Source: Actinomycetota bacterium (GTDB taxonomy: Bacteria; Actinomycetota; AC-67). Taken from it: a DNA stretch of 6,420 bases. The DNA is taken from positions 1 through 6,420 of the forward strand of contig VAYV01000021.1 in the NCBI GenBank assembly GCA_005883175.1. Direction: 5' to 3'. The translations under genes and the position numbers were made by a program. Positions 1 to 6,297 of the stretch are shown piece by piece. Every line of letters begins with the position of its first letter. Position 1 is the first letter of the stretch. The notes under the pieces were generated by a model, which saw only the letters and a program-made list of their open reading frames with translations, did not search any database and was not told the origin of the DNA.

Positions 1-633
1 TCCTTCGACCCGCCGGCGCTCACGTTCATCTGCTCGCCGAACAATCCCACCGGGAACGCGCACCCGTTGTCCGTGGTGGAGGCGGCGCTGGAAGCCGGAC
101 CCGGGCTGGTCGTCGTCGACGAGGCCTACGGCGAGTTCGGCGGTGAGTCGGCGCGCGCGCTGCTCGACAAGTACGAGCGGCTGGTGGTCATCCGATCCTT
201 CTCGAAGTCGTGGCGGCTCGCGGGCGCGCGCATCGGATACATGCTCGCCCACCCATGGCTGATCGACGCGATCCAGGTCGCGCGCCTCCCGTACCACCTG
301 TCGGCGTTGACGCAGGCCGCGGGAGAGGTCGCGTTGAAGCACGCACAGGTCATTCTTGCCGGTGTCGCCGAGATCGTCGCGGAACGCGACCGGCTGTCGA
401 AGGAGCTCGAGCGCGTCCCCAGCGTCGAGGTCTTCCACTCCGACGCGAACTTCATCTTGTTCCGCACGCCGGTCGAAGGCAGCTCGCTGTGGCAGCAGCT
501 GGCCGATGCAGGCGTGCTCGTACGCGACTTCTCGCAGGTGATCCCGCGCGCGCTGCGCGTCACGGTGGGAACCGGAAACCAGAACGCCGACTTCGTCGAA
601 ACGTTGAGGAGCGTGCTCGCCCATGGCGCCTAA
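1..633 (+). CDS. hisC: Histidinol-phosphate aminotransferase, 3' part (cut by window start)
   Basis: This is the C-terminal 210 residues of a PLP-dependent class I/II aminotransferase that converts imidazole acetol phosphate and glutamate to histidinol phosphate in the cytoplasm. The frame is open from base 1. HisC is usually about 350-370 residues, so roughly the first 150 are missing upstream. Visible motifs in fragment numbering are SPNNPTGN at 12-19 (PLP-binding Asn), DEAYGEF from Asp40 with Tyr43, and SFSKSWRLAGARIGY with the Schiff-base Lys69 and phosphate-binding Arg77. Near the end is LRVTVGT with Arg186, which in the family contacts the substrate. The TTG at 67 is only an internal codon, because conserved residues precede it. 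The stop overlaps hisB by 11 bases. The position ahead of hisB supports HisC over other aminotransferases, although HisC-like enzymes can also act on aromatic substrates. Confidence 0.95.
   Translation, partial: SFDPPALTFICSPNNPTGNAHPLSVVEAALEAGPGLVVVDEAYGEFGGESARALLDKYERLVVIRSFSKSWRLAGARIGYMLAHPWLIDAIQVARLPYHLSALTQAAGEVALKHAQVILAGVAEIVAERDRLSKELERVPSVEVFHSDANFILFRTPVEGSSLWQQLADAGVLVRDFSQVIPRALRVTVGTGNQNADFVETLRSVLAHGA
606..611 (+). promoter_or_regulatory. Ribosome binding site for hisB
   Basis: GAGGAG lies inside the end of hisC, 11 bases before the hisB ATG. The spacing is a little long, but it is a clear purine-rich Shine-Dalgarno match and supports the ATG at 623 as the hisB start. Confidence 0.5.
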
Positions 634-1252
634 GAAGAAGGTTGCAACGTCGAGCGCGCGCGTCGCGCGTGGGAAGCGGCGCGCGACGGTCAACCGAGCG
701 ACGAAAGAGGTCCGGGTCGACGTAACGCTGGTGCTGGACGGGACCGGCGACGCGAGCGCGAAGACGGGCATCCCGTTCTTCGACCACATGCTCGAGCAGC
801 TCGGCAAGCACGCGGGGTTCGACCTCACCGTGCGCGCGCAAGGCGATCTGGAAGTCGACGCGCACCACACGGTCGAGGACACGGGGATCGCGGTCGGCGA
901 AGCGGTGTCGGCGGCGCTGGGGGACAAGTCCGGGGTCGCACGCTTCGGTTCGGCGCTGGTCCCGTTGGACGAAGCGTTGGTACAAGTTGCGCTCGACCTG
1001 TCCGCCCGCCCGTACCTGGCCCACGACGTCGACGCGAAGAGCAAGGTGATCGGCGCGTACGACACGCGGCTCACAGAGGAGTTCGTGCGCGCGTTCTGTC
1101 AAGCCGCCGGCGCCACGGTGCATGTGCGGATGCTGGCGGGGAAGAACCCGCACCACATCGTCGAGGCCGAGTTCAAGGCGCTGGCGCGGGCGCTCGGAGA
1201 AGCGTGCCGTGTGACCGGCGACGGGATCCCGTCCACCAAAGGGAAGCTGTGA
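623..1252 (+). CDS. hisB: Imidazoleglycerol-phosphate dehydratase (monofunctional)
   Basis: The enzyme dehydrates imidazole glycerol phosphate to imidazole acetol phosphate, the step before HisC. It is 209 residues and complete. Seen motifs are FFDHM at 52-56, the metal-binding DAHHTVED at 79-86, PLDEAL at 114-119, the second metal site NPHHIVEAEFKALARA at 175-190, and the family's C-terminal IPSTKGKL. There is no fused phosphatase domain, so it is the short form rather than the bifunctional enterobacterial form. The N-terminus has about 20 extra, very basic residues (KKK, GKRR) before the usual family start near ATVNRATKEV. No other ATG, GTG or TTG occurs in that stretch, so ATG 623 is the only reasonable start. 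It overlaps hisC by 11 bases and hisH by 4 (GTGA), implying coupled translation. Confidence 0.96.
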   Translation: MAPKKKVATSSARVARGKRRATVNRATKEVRVDVTLVLDGTGDASAKTGIPFFDHMLEQLGKHAGFDLTVRAQGDLEVDAHHTVEDTGIAVGEAVSAALGDKSGVARFGSALVPLDEALVQVALDLSARPYLAHDVDAKSKVIGAYDTRLTEEFVRAFCQAAGATVHVRMLAGKNPHHIVEAEFKALARALGEACRVTGDGIPSTKGKL

Positions 1253-1848
1253 CCAACGTCACCGTCCTCGATTTCGAGATGGGCAACCTGCGGTCGGTGG
1301 CCAAGGCCTTGGAGAAGGTCGGAGCGTCGGTAGATGTGTCCGCCGAGGTCGATCGAAACGCCGACGCGCTGGTCGTGCCCGGGCAGGGTGCGTTCGGGTC
1401 GTGCGTGTTGAATCTCGGGGCGCGCATGGACGACGTGCGTGCGTGGATCGCGGACGGCCGCCCCTACCTCGGGATCTGCCTGGGCTTGCAGGTGCTGTTC
1501 GACTCGTCGGAAGAGTCCGAAGAGAAAGGCGCCTCGGTTTTCGCCGGCGACGTCGTGCGCTTCCCCGCGGGCCCGAAGGTCCCGCACATCGGCTGGAACG
1601 AGGTGTCGTCGCGCGCCGGCGCGCGCCTATTCGACGGAATCGACCTCGGCACCCGCTTCTACTTCGTCCACTCGTACTACCCGGTGCCGGCCGACGCCGG
1701 CGTGGTGGCCGCCACGAGTGACTACGCGGTTGAGTTCTGCTGTGCGGCCGAGCGCGAGAACGTGATGGCGACGCAGTTCCACCCCGAGAAGTCCGGGGAC
1801 GCCGGCCTGGCGTTGCTGTCGAACTTCGTCCGAGCAGCCGCCCGATGA
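1249..1848 (+). CDS. hisH: Imidazole glycerol phosphate synthase, glutamine amidotransferase subunit
   Basis: HisH hydrolyses glutamine and passes ammonia to HisF in the IGP synthase heterodimer. The GTG at 1249 overlaps the hisB stop as GTGA and gives 199 residues, the normal family length. The frame is open further upstream, but starting there would add non-conserved residues inside hisB. A purine stretch AAGGGA at 1239-1244 lies just ahead. The class I amidotransferase triad is visible: nucleophile Cys77 in YLGICLGLQ, and His178 and Glu180 in ATQFHPEKSGD. Other family blocks are GNLRSV at 12-17, the oxyanion-strand region PGQGAFG at 44-50, HIGWNEV at 113-119 and FYFVHSYY at 137-144. The stop overlaps the hisA ATG (ATGA). 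Confidence 0.96.
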   Translation: MTNVTVLDFEMGNLRSVAKALEKVGASVDVSAEVDRNADALVVPGQGAFGSCVLNLGARMDDVRAWIADGRPYLGICLGLQVLFDSSEESEEKGASVFAGDVVRFPAGPKVPHIGWNEVSSRAGARLFDGIDLGTRFYFVHSYYPVPADAGVVAATSDYAVEFCCAAERENVMATQFHPEKSGDAGLALLSNFVRAAAR

Positions 1849-2576
1849 TCCTCCTGCCGGCGATCGACATCCGCGACGGGCGGTGCGTGCGGCTCGTCCA
1901 GGGCGACTACGCGCGCGAGACCGTCTACGACGAAGAGCCGGTATCCGTCGCGAAACGATACGAAGCCGAGGGCGCCGAGTGGCTGCACGTCGTCGATCTC
2001 GACGCGGCGCTCGACGGGATCCCGCGGAACCGCGCGGTGATCGAGGAGGTGATCCTCTCGGTCGGCATCCCGGTGCAGTGCTCGGGCGGGATCCGCTCGG
2101 CCGACGCGATCGCGTGGGCGAGTGACGCGGGCGCCGCCCGCGTGGTGCTCGGGACGCAGGCATTGCTGGATCCGAAGTTCGTCGAGGAGGCAGTCGGCGG
2201 CGCCGGCGAGATGATCGCCGTCGGCCTGGATGTGCGCGGGGAGAGGCTGCAGGCGCGCGGCTGGACAGAAGACGCGGGCGACTTGCACGACGTGCTCGCG
2301 CGCTTGGACCGTGCTGATGTCGCGCGGTACGTCGTCACCGACGTGGCGAAGGACGGCATGCTGCAAGGGCCGAACCTCGAGCTGCTCAAGACGGTGATGA
2401 CGAACACCGCCGCGAAGATCGTGGCGAGCGGCGGCGTTTCGACGCTCGGCGACTTGCGCGATCTAGCGGGGCTCGGCGTGGAGGCGTGCATCATCGGCAA
2501 GGCACTGTACGCCGGGCAGTTCACCTTGCCCGAGGCGTTGGACGTCTCGAGAGGAGGCGGGGGAGATGGCCGATGA
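1845..2576 (+). CDS. hisA: Phosphoribosyl isomerase HisA, possibly the bifunctional PriA type
   Basis: This is a 243-residue TIM barrel that isomerises ProFAR to PRFAR, the substrate of HisH/HisF. The ATG overlaps the hisH stop by 4 bases. Catalytic residues are visible: Asp8 in LLPAIDIRDG, Asp129 in GLDVRG, and the general acid Asp170 in TDVAKDG. The phosphate-binding blocks CSGGIRS and ASGGVST are present. Several features match actinobacterial PriA, which also performs the TrpF reaction in tryptophan synthesis. These are Arg138-Gly-Trp140 (equivalent to PriA Arg143 and Trp145, with the same 30-residue spacing from Trp to the acid), the following GDL, and the C-terminal GKALYAGQFTLPEAL. The N-terminal part (GDYARETVYDEEP) is more like ordinary HisA. 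The isomerase assignment is firm; dual function is an inference. Confidence 0.95.
   Translation: MILLPAIDIRDGRCVRLVQGDYARETVYDEEPVSVAKRYEAEGAEWLHVVDLDAALDGIPRNRAVIEEVILSVGIPVQCSGGIRSADAIAWASDAGAARVVLGTQALLDPKFVEEAVGGAGEMIAVGLDVRGERLQARGWTEDAGDLHDVLARLDRADVARYVVTDVAKDGMLQGPNLELLKTVMTNTAAKIVASGGVSTLGDLRDLAGLGVEACIIGKALYAGQFTLPEALDVSRGGGGDGR
2552..2557 (+). promoter_or_regulatory. Strong ribosome binding site for the DUF4234 gene
   Basis: A perfect AGGAGG lies in the last codons of hisA, 8 bases before the ATG at 2566. It is the best Shine-Dalgarno sequence in the window and fixes the start of the small membrane protein gene. It suggests this gene is translated well in its own right rather than being a spurious reading frame. 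Confidence 0.75.
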
Positions 2577-2973
2577 GCTTCAGATCGGCACCGGTTCGAT
2601 CAAGCGGCGCAACCCGTGGGGCGTGCTGCTGCTCGCGATCGTAACCCTCGGCATCTACCGGTTGGTCTGGTACTACATGATCAACCGCGAGGTCCGGGAT
2701 CACAGCGGCGAGCAGGTCCCTGTCGATCCCGTCTTGTCGGTCCTGGCAGTCACGATTGGCTGGATCATCATCGTCCCGCCGTTCGTGAGCCTTTATCGGA
2801 CGGCCGGCCGGATCCGGCGGGTTCAAGAGATCACCGGCGCGCGTAAGCGGATCAGTCCCGGGCTTGCGCTCCTCCTCGCGATCGTCTCTTGGACGATGCT
2901 GATCGACATGCCGTATCTCCAGACGCACATCAACAGCGCGTGGGACGTCGAGTTCGAGCGAGTGAAGGTCTAG
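2566..2973 (+). CDS. Small DUF4234-type integral membrane protein
   Basis: A 135-residue protein of unknown function. It carries the DUF4234 signature RNPWGVLLLAIVTLGIYRLV near the N-terminus, followed by the WYYMINRE block. Three hydrophobic segments are visible at about residues 18-38, 55-76 and 97-117. Charged loops separate them (REVRDHSGE; RIRRVQEITGARKR), and the family-like ending YLQTHINSAW comes after the last segment. There is no signal peptide and no catalytic motif. The ATG at 2566 overlaps hisA by 11 bases and follows a perfect AGGAGG. It lies between hisA and hisF, whose products act in consecutive steps, so it is almost certainly cotranscribed with them. Nothing in the sequence shows a role in histidine synthesis. 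A passenger gene, or a membrane protein related to transport or stress, are both possible. Confidence 0.82.
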   Translation: MADELQIGTGSIKRRNPWGVLLLAIVTLGIYRLVWYYMINREVRDHSGEQVPVDPVLSVLAVTIGWIIIVPPFVSLYRTAGRIRRVQEITGARKRISPGLALLLAIVSWTMLIDMPYLQTHINSAWDVEFERVKV

Positions 2974-2979
2974 GACGGC

Positions 2980-3675
2980 ATGCTCGCGAAGCGGATCATC
3001 CCGTGCCTCGACGTCGACGCCGGACGCGTCGTCAAGGGGATCCGCTTCGTCGACATCCGCGACGCGGGCGATCCCGTCGAGATGGCCGCCGTCTACGACC
3101 GTGAAGGCGCCGACGAGCTGACCTTCCTCGACATCACCGCTTCGTGGGAGCAGCGGGAGACGACGTACGACATCGTGAGGCGAACCGCCGAGCAGGTCTT
3201 CATCCCGCTGACGGTCGGTGGGGGCGTGCGCGCGGTGGACGATGTCCGGAGGCTCCTTCGCGCCGGTGCGGACAAGGTCGCGATCAACACCGCGGCCGTG
3301 CGCGATCCAGAGATGCTGCTGGACGCAACGCTGGCTTTCGGCTCGCAGTGCATCGTCATCGCGATCGATGCGCGCGTGCGCAACGGGAGCTGGGAAGTCG
3401 TCAAAGATCTCGGCGCCGGGGAGGTCTTGCTGACGAGCATGGACCGCGACGGCACCAAGGACGGCTACGACCTGGCGCTGACGCGCGCGGTGTGCGACGC
3501 GGTGCCCGTGCCGGTGATCGCGAGCGGTGGCGCCGGCGTCCCTGCGCACTTTACCGAAGCGATGACCGACGGCGGAGCAGACGCGGCGCTCGCAGCGAGC
3601 GTCTTCCACTTCGGCGAGATGCGTATCTCCGAGGTCAAAGCCGAGTGCGCGCGCGCCGGCCTCTCGATGCGATGA
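2980..3675 (+). CDS. hisF: Imidazole glycerol phosphate synthase cyclase subunit, with an internal gap
   Basis: HisF uses ammonia from HisH to convert PRFAR to imidazole glycerol phosphate and AICAR. It is a (beta/alpha)8 barrel. Catalytic Asp11 (PCLDVD) and Asp130 (IAIDA) are present, as are the VGGG block at 79-82, NTAA at 103-106, LLTSMDRDGT, ASGGAG and AASVFHF. The four residues that form the ammonia gate in the Thermotoga enzyme are kept: Arg5, Glu46, Lys99, and the Glu of GAGE (here 148). The protein is 231 residues against the usual 250-260. From recalled family sequences, about 19 residues are missing between the WEV block and GAGE; these normally include a GG..TG loop and the helix after strand 5. 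The reading frame is uninterrupted. The start is six bases after the previous stop, with weak GAAGG and AGGA matches upstream. The stop overlaps the methyltransferase start as ATGA. Confidence 0.93.
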   Translation: MLAKRIIPCLDVDAGRVVKGIRFVDIRDAGDPVEMAAVYDREGADELTFLDITASWEQRETTYDIVRRTAEQVFIPLTVGGGVRAVDDVRRLLRAGADKVAINTAAVRDPEMLLDATLAFGSQCIVIAIDARVRNGSWEVVKDLGAGEVLLTSMDRDGTKDGYDLALTRAVCDAVPVPVIASGGAGVPAHFTEAMTDGGADAALAASVFHFGEMRISEVKAECARAGLSMR

Positions 3676-4448
3676 ACAAGCCGATCACGTTCGATCCGTA
3701 CTCGATCCTCGTCGACTTCTACGACCACTGGGCCGAGCCGCAGCGCGACGACATCCCCTTCTACGTGAAGCGCGCGACCGCCGTGAAAGGCCCGGTCGTC
3801 GAGCTCGGCGCCGGAACGGGCCGCATCGCCATCCCGATCGCGCGCGCCGGGCAAGACGTGATCGGCGTCGATATCTCGGGTGCGATGCTGACCGAAGCCG
3901 CGCGGCAGGCAAGCGCCGAAGGCGTGGCCGACAGGATCGCGCTCGTCGAAGCCGACATGCGCGTGTTCGTCGCCGATCCGCCGGTCGAGCTTGTCATCAT
4001 CCCGTTCCGGGGGTTCCTCCACATGCTGACCGTCGAGGATCAGCTTTCAGCGTTGGCGTCGATCCGGCGCTCGCTGGTCTCGGGAGGGCGGCTCGTCCTG
4101 AACATCTTCGTACCCGATCCGGAGGTGCAGGTGGCGCAGAACGGCCGGAAGATCGCCCACGGCGAGTTCGTCGACGAACGGGGCCGTCGCTGCGAGATGT
4201 GGGGCCTGCCGGAATACGACGTGACGTCGCAGCTCTTGCATCTTCGTGTGGGGCTCGACGTCTACGAGGGCGAGCGGCTCGTCGACACGATCGAAACCGG
4301 GTTCGACTTGCGCGCGGTCCACCGGTACGAGTTCGAGCACCTGCTGGCGCGCGCCGGGTTCGAGGTCGACGCGTTGTACGGGTGGTTCGACGAGCGGCCG
4401 CTCGGAGGCGACGCGCGCGAACAGATATGGGTGGCGAGGAAACCATGA
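3672..4448 (+). CDS. Class I SAM-dependent methyltransferase
   Basis: A 258-residue protein with a Rossmann-type methyltransferase fold. Motif I is VVELGAGTGRI at about residues 42-52. The acidic residue expected to bind the SAM ribose is Asp67 in VIGVDIS, and a motif III-like EADMRVF lies at 93-99. Next comes PFRGFLHM and a strand RLVLNIFVPDP at 140-150. The C-terminal part ends with a helix (FEHLLARAGFEV) and IWVARKP, as in many small-molecule methyltransferases of this superfamily. The substrate cannot be read from the sequence. The frame is open well upstream inside hisF, but ATG 3672 overlaps the hisF stop as ATGA and removes the non-homologous arginine-rich stretch. There is no clear Shine-Dalgarno, so translation is probably coupled to hisF. 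It also overlaps hisI by 4 bases. Lying between hisF and hisI, it is cotranscribed, but no role in histidine synthesis is known to me. Confidence 0.87.
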   Translation: MNKPITFDPYSILVDFYDHWAEPQRDDIPFYVKRATAVKGPVVELGAGTGRIAIPIARAGQDVIGVDISGAMLTEAARQASAEGVADRIALVEADMRVFVADPPVELVIIPFRGFLHMLTVEDQLSALASIRRSLVSGGRLVLNIFVPDPEVQVAQNGRKIAHGEFVDERGRRCEMWGLPEYDVTSQLLHLRVGLDVYEGERLVDTIETGFDLRAVHRYEFEHLLARAGFEVDALYGWFDERPLGGDAREQIWVARKP

Positions 4449-4765
4449 CCGATATGCCGGAGCTGAAGTACGACGACAAAGGATTGATCCCCGCGGTGGT
4501 GCAGCAGCAGGACACCGGCGAGGTCCTGATGGTCGCGTGGATGAACGCCGAGTCACTGCAACGCACGCTGGAGTCGAAGACGACGTGGTTCTGGAGCCGT
4601 TCGCGCCAAGAGTTCTGGAACAAGGGTGCGACGTCGGGCAACGTGCAGCACGTGAAAGAGGTGCGTTACGACTGCGACGGGGACACGCTGCTCGTCCTGG
4701 TCGATGCAGACGGTCCGGCGTGCCACACCGGCGAACGCACCTGCTTCTATCGCGCGATCTCGTAA
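4445..4765 (+). CDS. hisI: Phosphoribosyl-AMP cyclohydrolase (monofunctional)
   Basis: This enzyme opens the adenine ring of phosphoribosyl-AMP to give ProFAR, the substrate of HisA. The 106-residue product contains the family block MVAWMNAESLQRTLES, then WFWSRSRQEFWNKGATSG. The metal site follows: Asp76, Asp78 and Asp80 in YDCDGDTLL for magnesium, and Cys77, Cys93 and Cys100 (ACHTGERTCFY) as the expected zinc ligands. There is no C-terminal pyrophosphohydrolase (HisE) domain, so HisE must be encoded elsewhere. ATG 4445 overlaps the methyltransferase stop (ATGA) and has GAGGA at 4436-4440, a short 4 bases upstream. A second ATG at 4454 is an alternative that would shorten the protein by three residues. 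The longer open frame upstream lies inside the methyltransferase gene and is not conserved. Confidence 0.95.
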   Translation: MTDMPELKYDDKGLIPAVVQQQDTGEVLMVAWMNAESLQRTLESKTTWFWSRSRQEFWNKGATSGNVQHVKEVRYDCDGDTLLVLVDADGPACHTGERTCFYRAIS

Positions 4766-4778
4766 GTGCACGAGGCCA

Positions 4779-4790
4779 CAGCCGCGGCTG
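4779..4790 (+). repeat. 12-base perfect palindrome before trpE
   Basis: CAGCCGCGGCTG is identical to its reverse complement, with no loop. It lies in the 40-base gap between hisI and trpE, just upstream of the TAGCAT box. It has neither a loop nor a T-run, so it is not a terminator. It could be a dimeric repressor site positioned to cover a promoter, or chance in GC-rich DNA. No regulator is identified. Confidence 0.4.
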
Positions 4791-4793
4791 CGG

Positions 4794-4799
4794 TAGCAT
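4794..4799 (+). promoter_or_regulatory. Candidate -10 box of a leaderless trpE promoter
   Basis: TAGCAT fits the actinobacterial -10 pattern TAnnnT and ends six bases before the trpE GTG, the distance at which transcription usually begins. The first base of the GTG would then be the transcript start. There is no Shine-Dalgarno sequence before this GTG, which agrees with a leaderless mRNA. No convincing -35 box is seen 17-18 bases upstream, so this is a sequence-based suggestion only. Confidence 0.45.
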
Positions 4800-4805
4800 C
4801 GCCTC

Positions 4806-6290
4806 GTGCCCAGCTTCCAGCCGTCCCGCGACGAGTTCCTCCGCCTCGCGAGCGAGTACACGCTGGTGCCGGTCTGGCGTGAGGTGCTCGGCGACCTCGA
4901 GACGCCGGTCGGCGTGTACCGCAAGCTCGGGGCCGAACCGAACTCGTTCTTGCTCGAATCGGTCGAACAGGGTGAGCGCTGGGGCCGCTACTCGTTCATC
5001 GGGCTGAACCCGTTCACGGTGATGACCGCGCGCGACGGCGCGGTGACATTCGACGGCGAGCAGCCTCCCTCTGCCGCCGACGCGCCGGATCCGCTGACTG
5101 CCTTGGAGCGCGCGCTGTTCGGCTACAAGGCACCGGCGCTTCCCGGCCTGCCGCCGCTGCACGGCGGCGCGGTCGGCTACGTCGGCTACGACGTCGTCCG
5201 TTACATCGAGCGGCTTCCCCAAACCACGACAGACGACCTCGGGTTGCCCGAGCTGTGGTTGCTGTTCACCGGCCAGCTGCTCGTCTTCGATCACCTGCGC
5301 CAGCGCCTGTCGGTGATCTCGAACGTCGTGATCGGAGACGACCCGGCGGCCCAGTACGACGATGCGGTCGCGCGCGCGGAGGCGTTGGTCACGCGCATCG
5401 GCGCGGCGACCGGCCCGGGCGGCCTCGGCGAAGCGCCGCACCTGGACGGGTCTGTGGGCGAGATCCGCTCGAACCAAACACCGGCCGACTACATGGCGAA
5501 GGTCGAGCGCGCGAAGGAGCACATCGCCGCGGGCGACATCTTCCAAGTGGTGCCCTCGCAACGCTTCGAGACCGACACGACCGCGCAACCCTTCGACGTA
5601 TACCGGGTGCTCCGGCTGGTGAACCCCAGCCCGTACATGTTCTATCTGCAGTTCCCCGACGTCGCGATCGTGGGCTCGTCTCCCGAGCCGCACCTTCGCG
5701 TCTTCGGCCGCGAAGCGACGATCCGGCCGATCGCCGGCACGCGCCCGCGCGGCAACGACGTCGAGGAAGACGAGAAGCTCGCGGCCGACCTCATCGCCGA
5801 CGAGAAGGAGCGAGCGGAGCACGTGATGCTCGTCGACCTCGCGCGCAACGACCTCGGCCGCGTGTGCGAGCCGGGAACCGTCCGCGTCGAAGAGCTGATG
5901 CAGATCGAGCGCTACTCGCACGTGATGCATATCGTGTCGAGCGTCCGTGGTGAGCTGGCCGGCGGCATGACCGCGTTCGATGCGCTGAAGGCCTCGTTCC
6001 CCGCCGGGACGGTCAGCGGCGCGCCGAAGATCCGCGCGATGGAGATCATCGACGACCTCGAGCCGACGCGGCGGGGTCCGTACGCGGGCGCGGTCGGCTA
6101 CTTCGACTTCAGCGGCAACCTAGACACGTGCATCGGCTTGCGAACGGGATACTTGCGGGACGGAAAAGCGTATCTCCAAGCCGGCGCAGGGATCGTCGCC
6201 GACAGCGTGCCGGAGCGCGAAGAGCAAGAGACCCGGGACAAGGCGCGCGCATTCTTCGTCGCGGTGAAGGCGGCCGAGTCGCTGTCGTGA
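4806..6290 (+). CDS. trpE: Anthranilate synthase component I
   Basis: TrpE converts chorismate to anthranilate with ammonia from a separate TrpG subunit, the first committed step of tryptophan synthesis. The 494-residue length is normal and no glutaminase domain is fused. The N-terminal region has the LLES motif at 49-52, followed by RYSFIG; in the family this forms the tryptophan feedback site, so inhibition is probably retained. The chorismate-binding domain shows FQVVPSQRF at 246-254 and PIAGTRPRG at 308-316. The Ala in PIAGT fits anthranilate synthase rather than PabB, which has Lys there. It also shows DLARNDLGRVC at 344-354, SHVMHIVS at 371-378 and FPAGTVSGAPK at 398-408. The GTG start lies six bases after a TAGCAT box with no ribosome binding site. 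It is the first gene after the his block, separated by 40 bases, so it may be read both from the operon and from its own promoter. Confidence 0.96.
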   Translation: MPSFQPSRDEFLRLASEYTLVPVWREVLGDLETPVGVYRKLGAEPNSFLLESVEQGERWGRYSFIGLNPFTVMTARDGAVTFDGEQPPSAADAPDPLTALERALFGYKAPALPGLPPLHGGAVGYVGYDVVRYIERLPQTTTDDLGLPELWLLFTGQLLVFDHLRQRLSVISNVVIGDDPAAQYDDAVARAEALVTRIGAATGPGGLGEAPHLDGSVGEIRSNQTPADYMAKVERAKEHIAAGDIFQVVPSQRFETDTTAQPFDVYRVLRLVNPSPYMFYLQFPDVAIVGSSPEPHLRVFGREATIRPIAGTRPRGNDVEEDEKLAADLIADEKERAEHVMLVDLARNDLGRVCEPGTVRVEELMQIERYSHVMHIVSSVRGELAGGMTAFDALKASFPAGTVSGAPKIRAMEIIDDLEPTRRGPYAGAVGYFDFSGNLDTCIGLRTGYLRDGKAYLQAGAGIVADSVPEREEQETRDKARAFFVAVKAAESLS

Positions 6291-6297
6291 CCGCGTT

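Noticed and set aside
623..643. APKKKV at the HisB N-terminus resembling a eukaryotic nuclear localisation signal
   Set aside because: A short lysine run is common by chance, and the surrounding operon is clearly bacterial.
1204..1248. ATG at 1204 as the hisH start
   Set aside because: It would add 15 residues read from the conserved hisB end. The GTG at 1249 places the family N-terminus (TVLDFEMGNL) correctly.
3144..3671. Long upstream extension of the methyltransferase frame inside hisF
   Set aside because: The extra residues are an arginine-rich out-of-frame reading of conserved hisF. The ATGA junction at 3672 gives a normal family start.
4199..4444. Upstream extension of the hisI frame inside the methyltransferase gene
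   Set aside because: The extra sequence is arginine-rich and non-homologous, and the ATG at 4445 yields a normal-length HisI.
4779..4790. The GC-rich palindrome as a transcription terminator after hisI
   Set aside because: It has no loop to form a hairpin and no T-run follows; it also lies directly before a likely promoter box.
4047..5930. A 627-codon open frame on the minus strand opposite trpE, hisI and the methyltransferase
   Set aside because: It is the complement of well-conserved genes in very GC-rich DNA, where antisense frames stay open by codon bias. Its translation is Arg/His/Asp/Val-rich with no recognisable domain.
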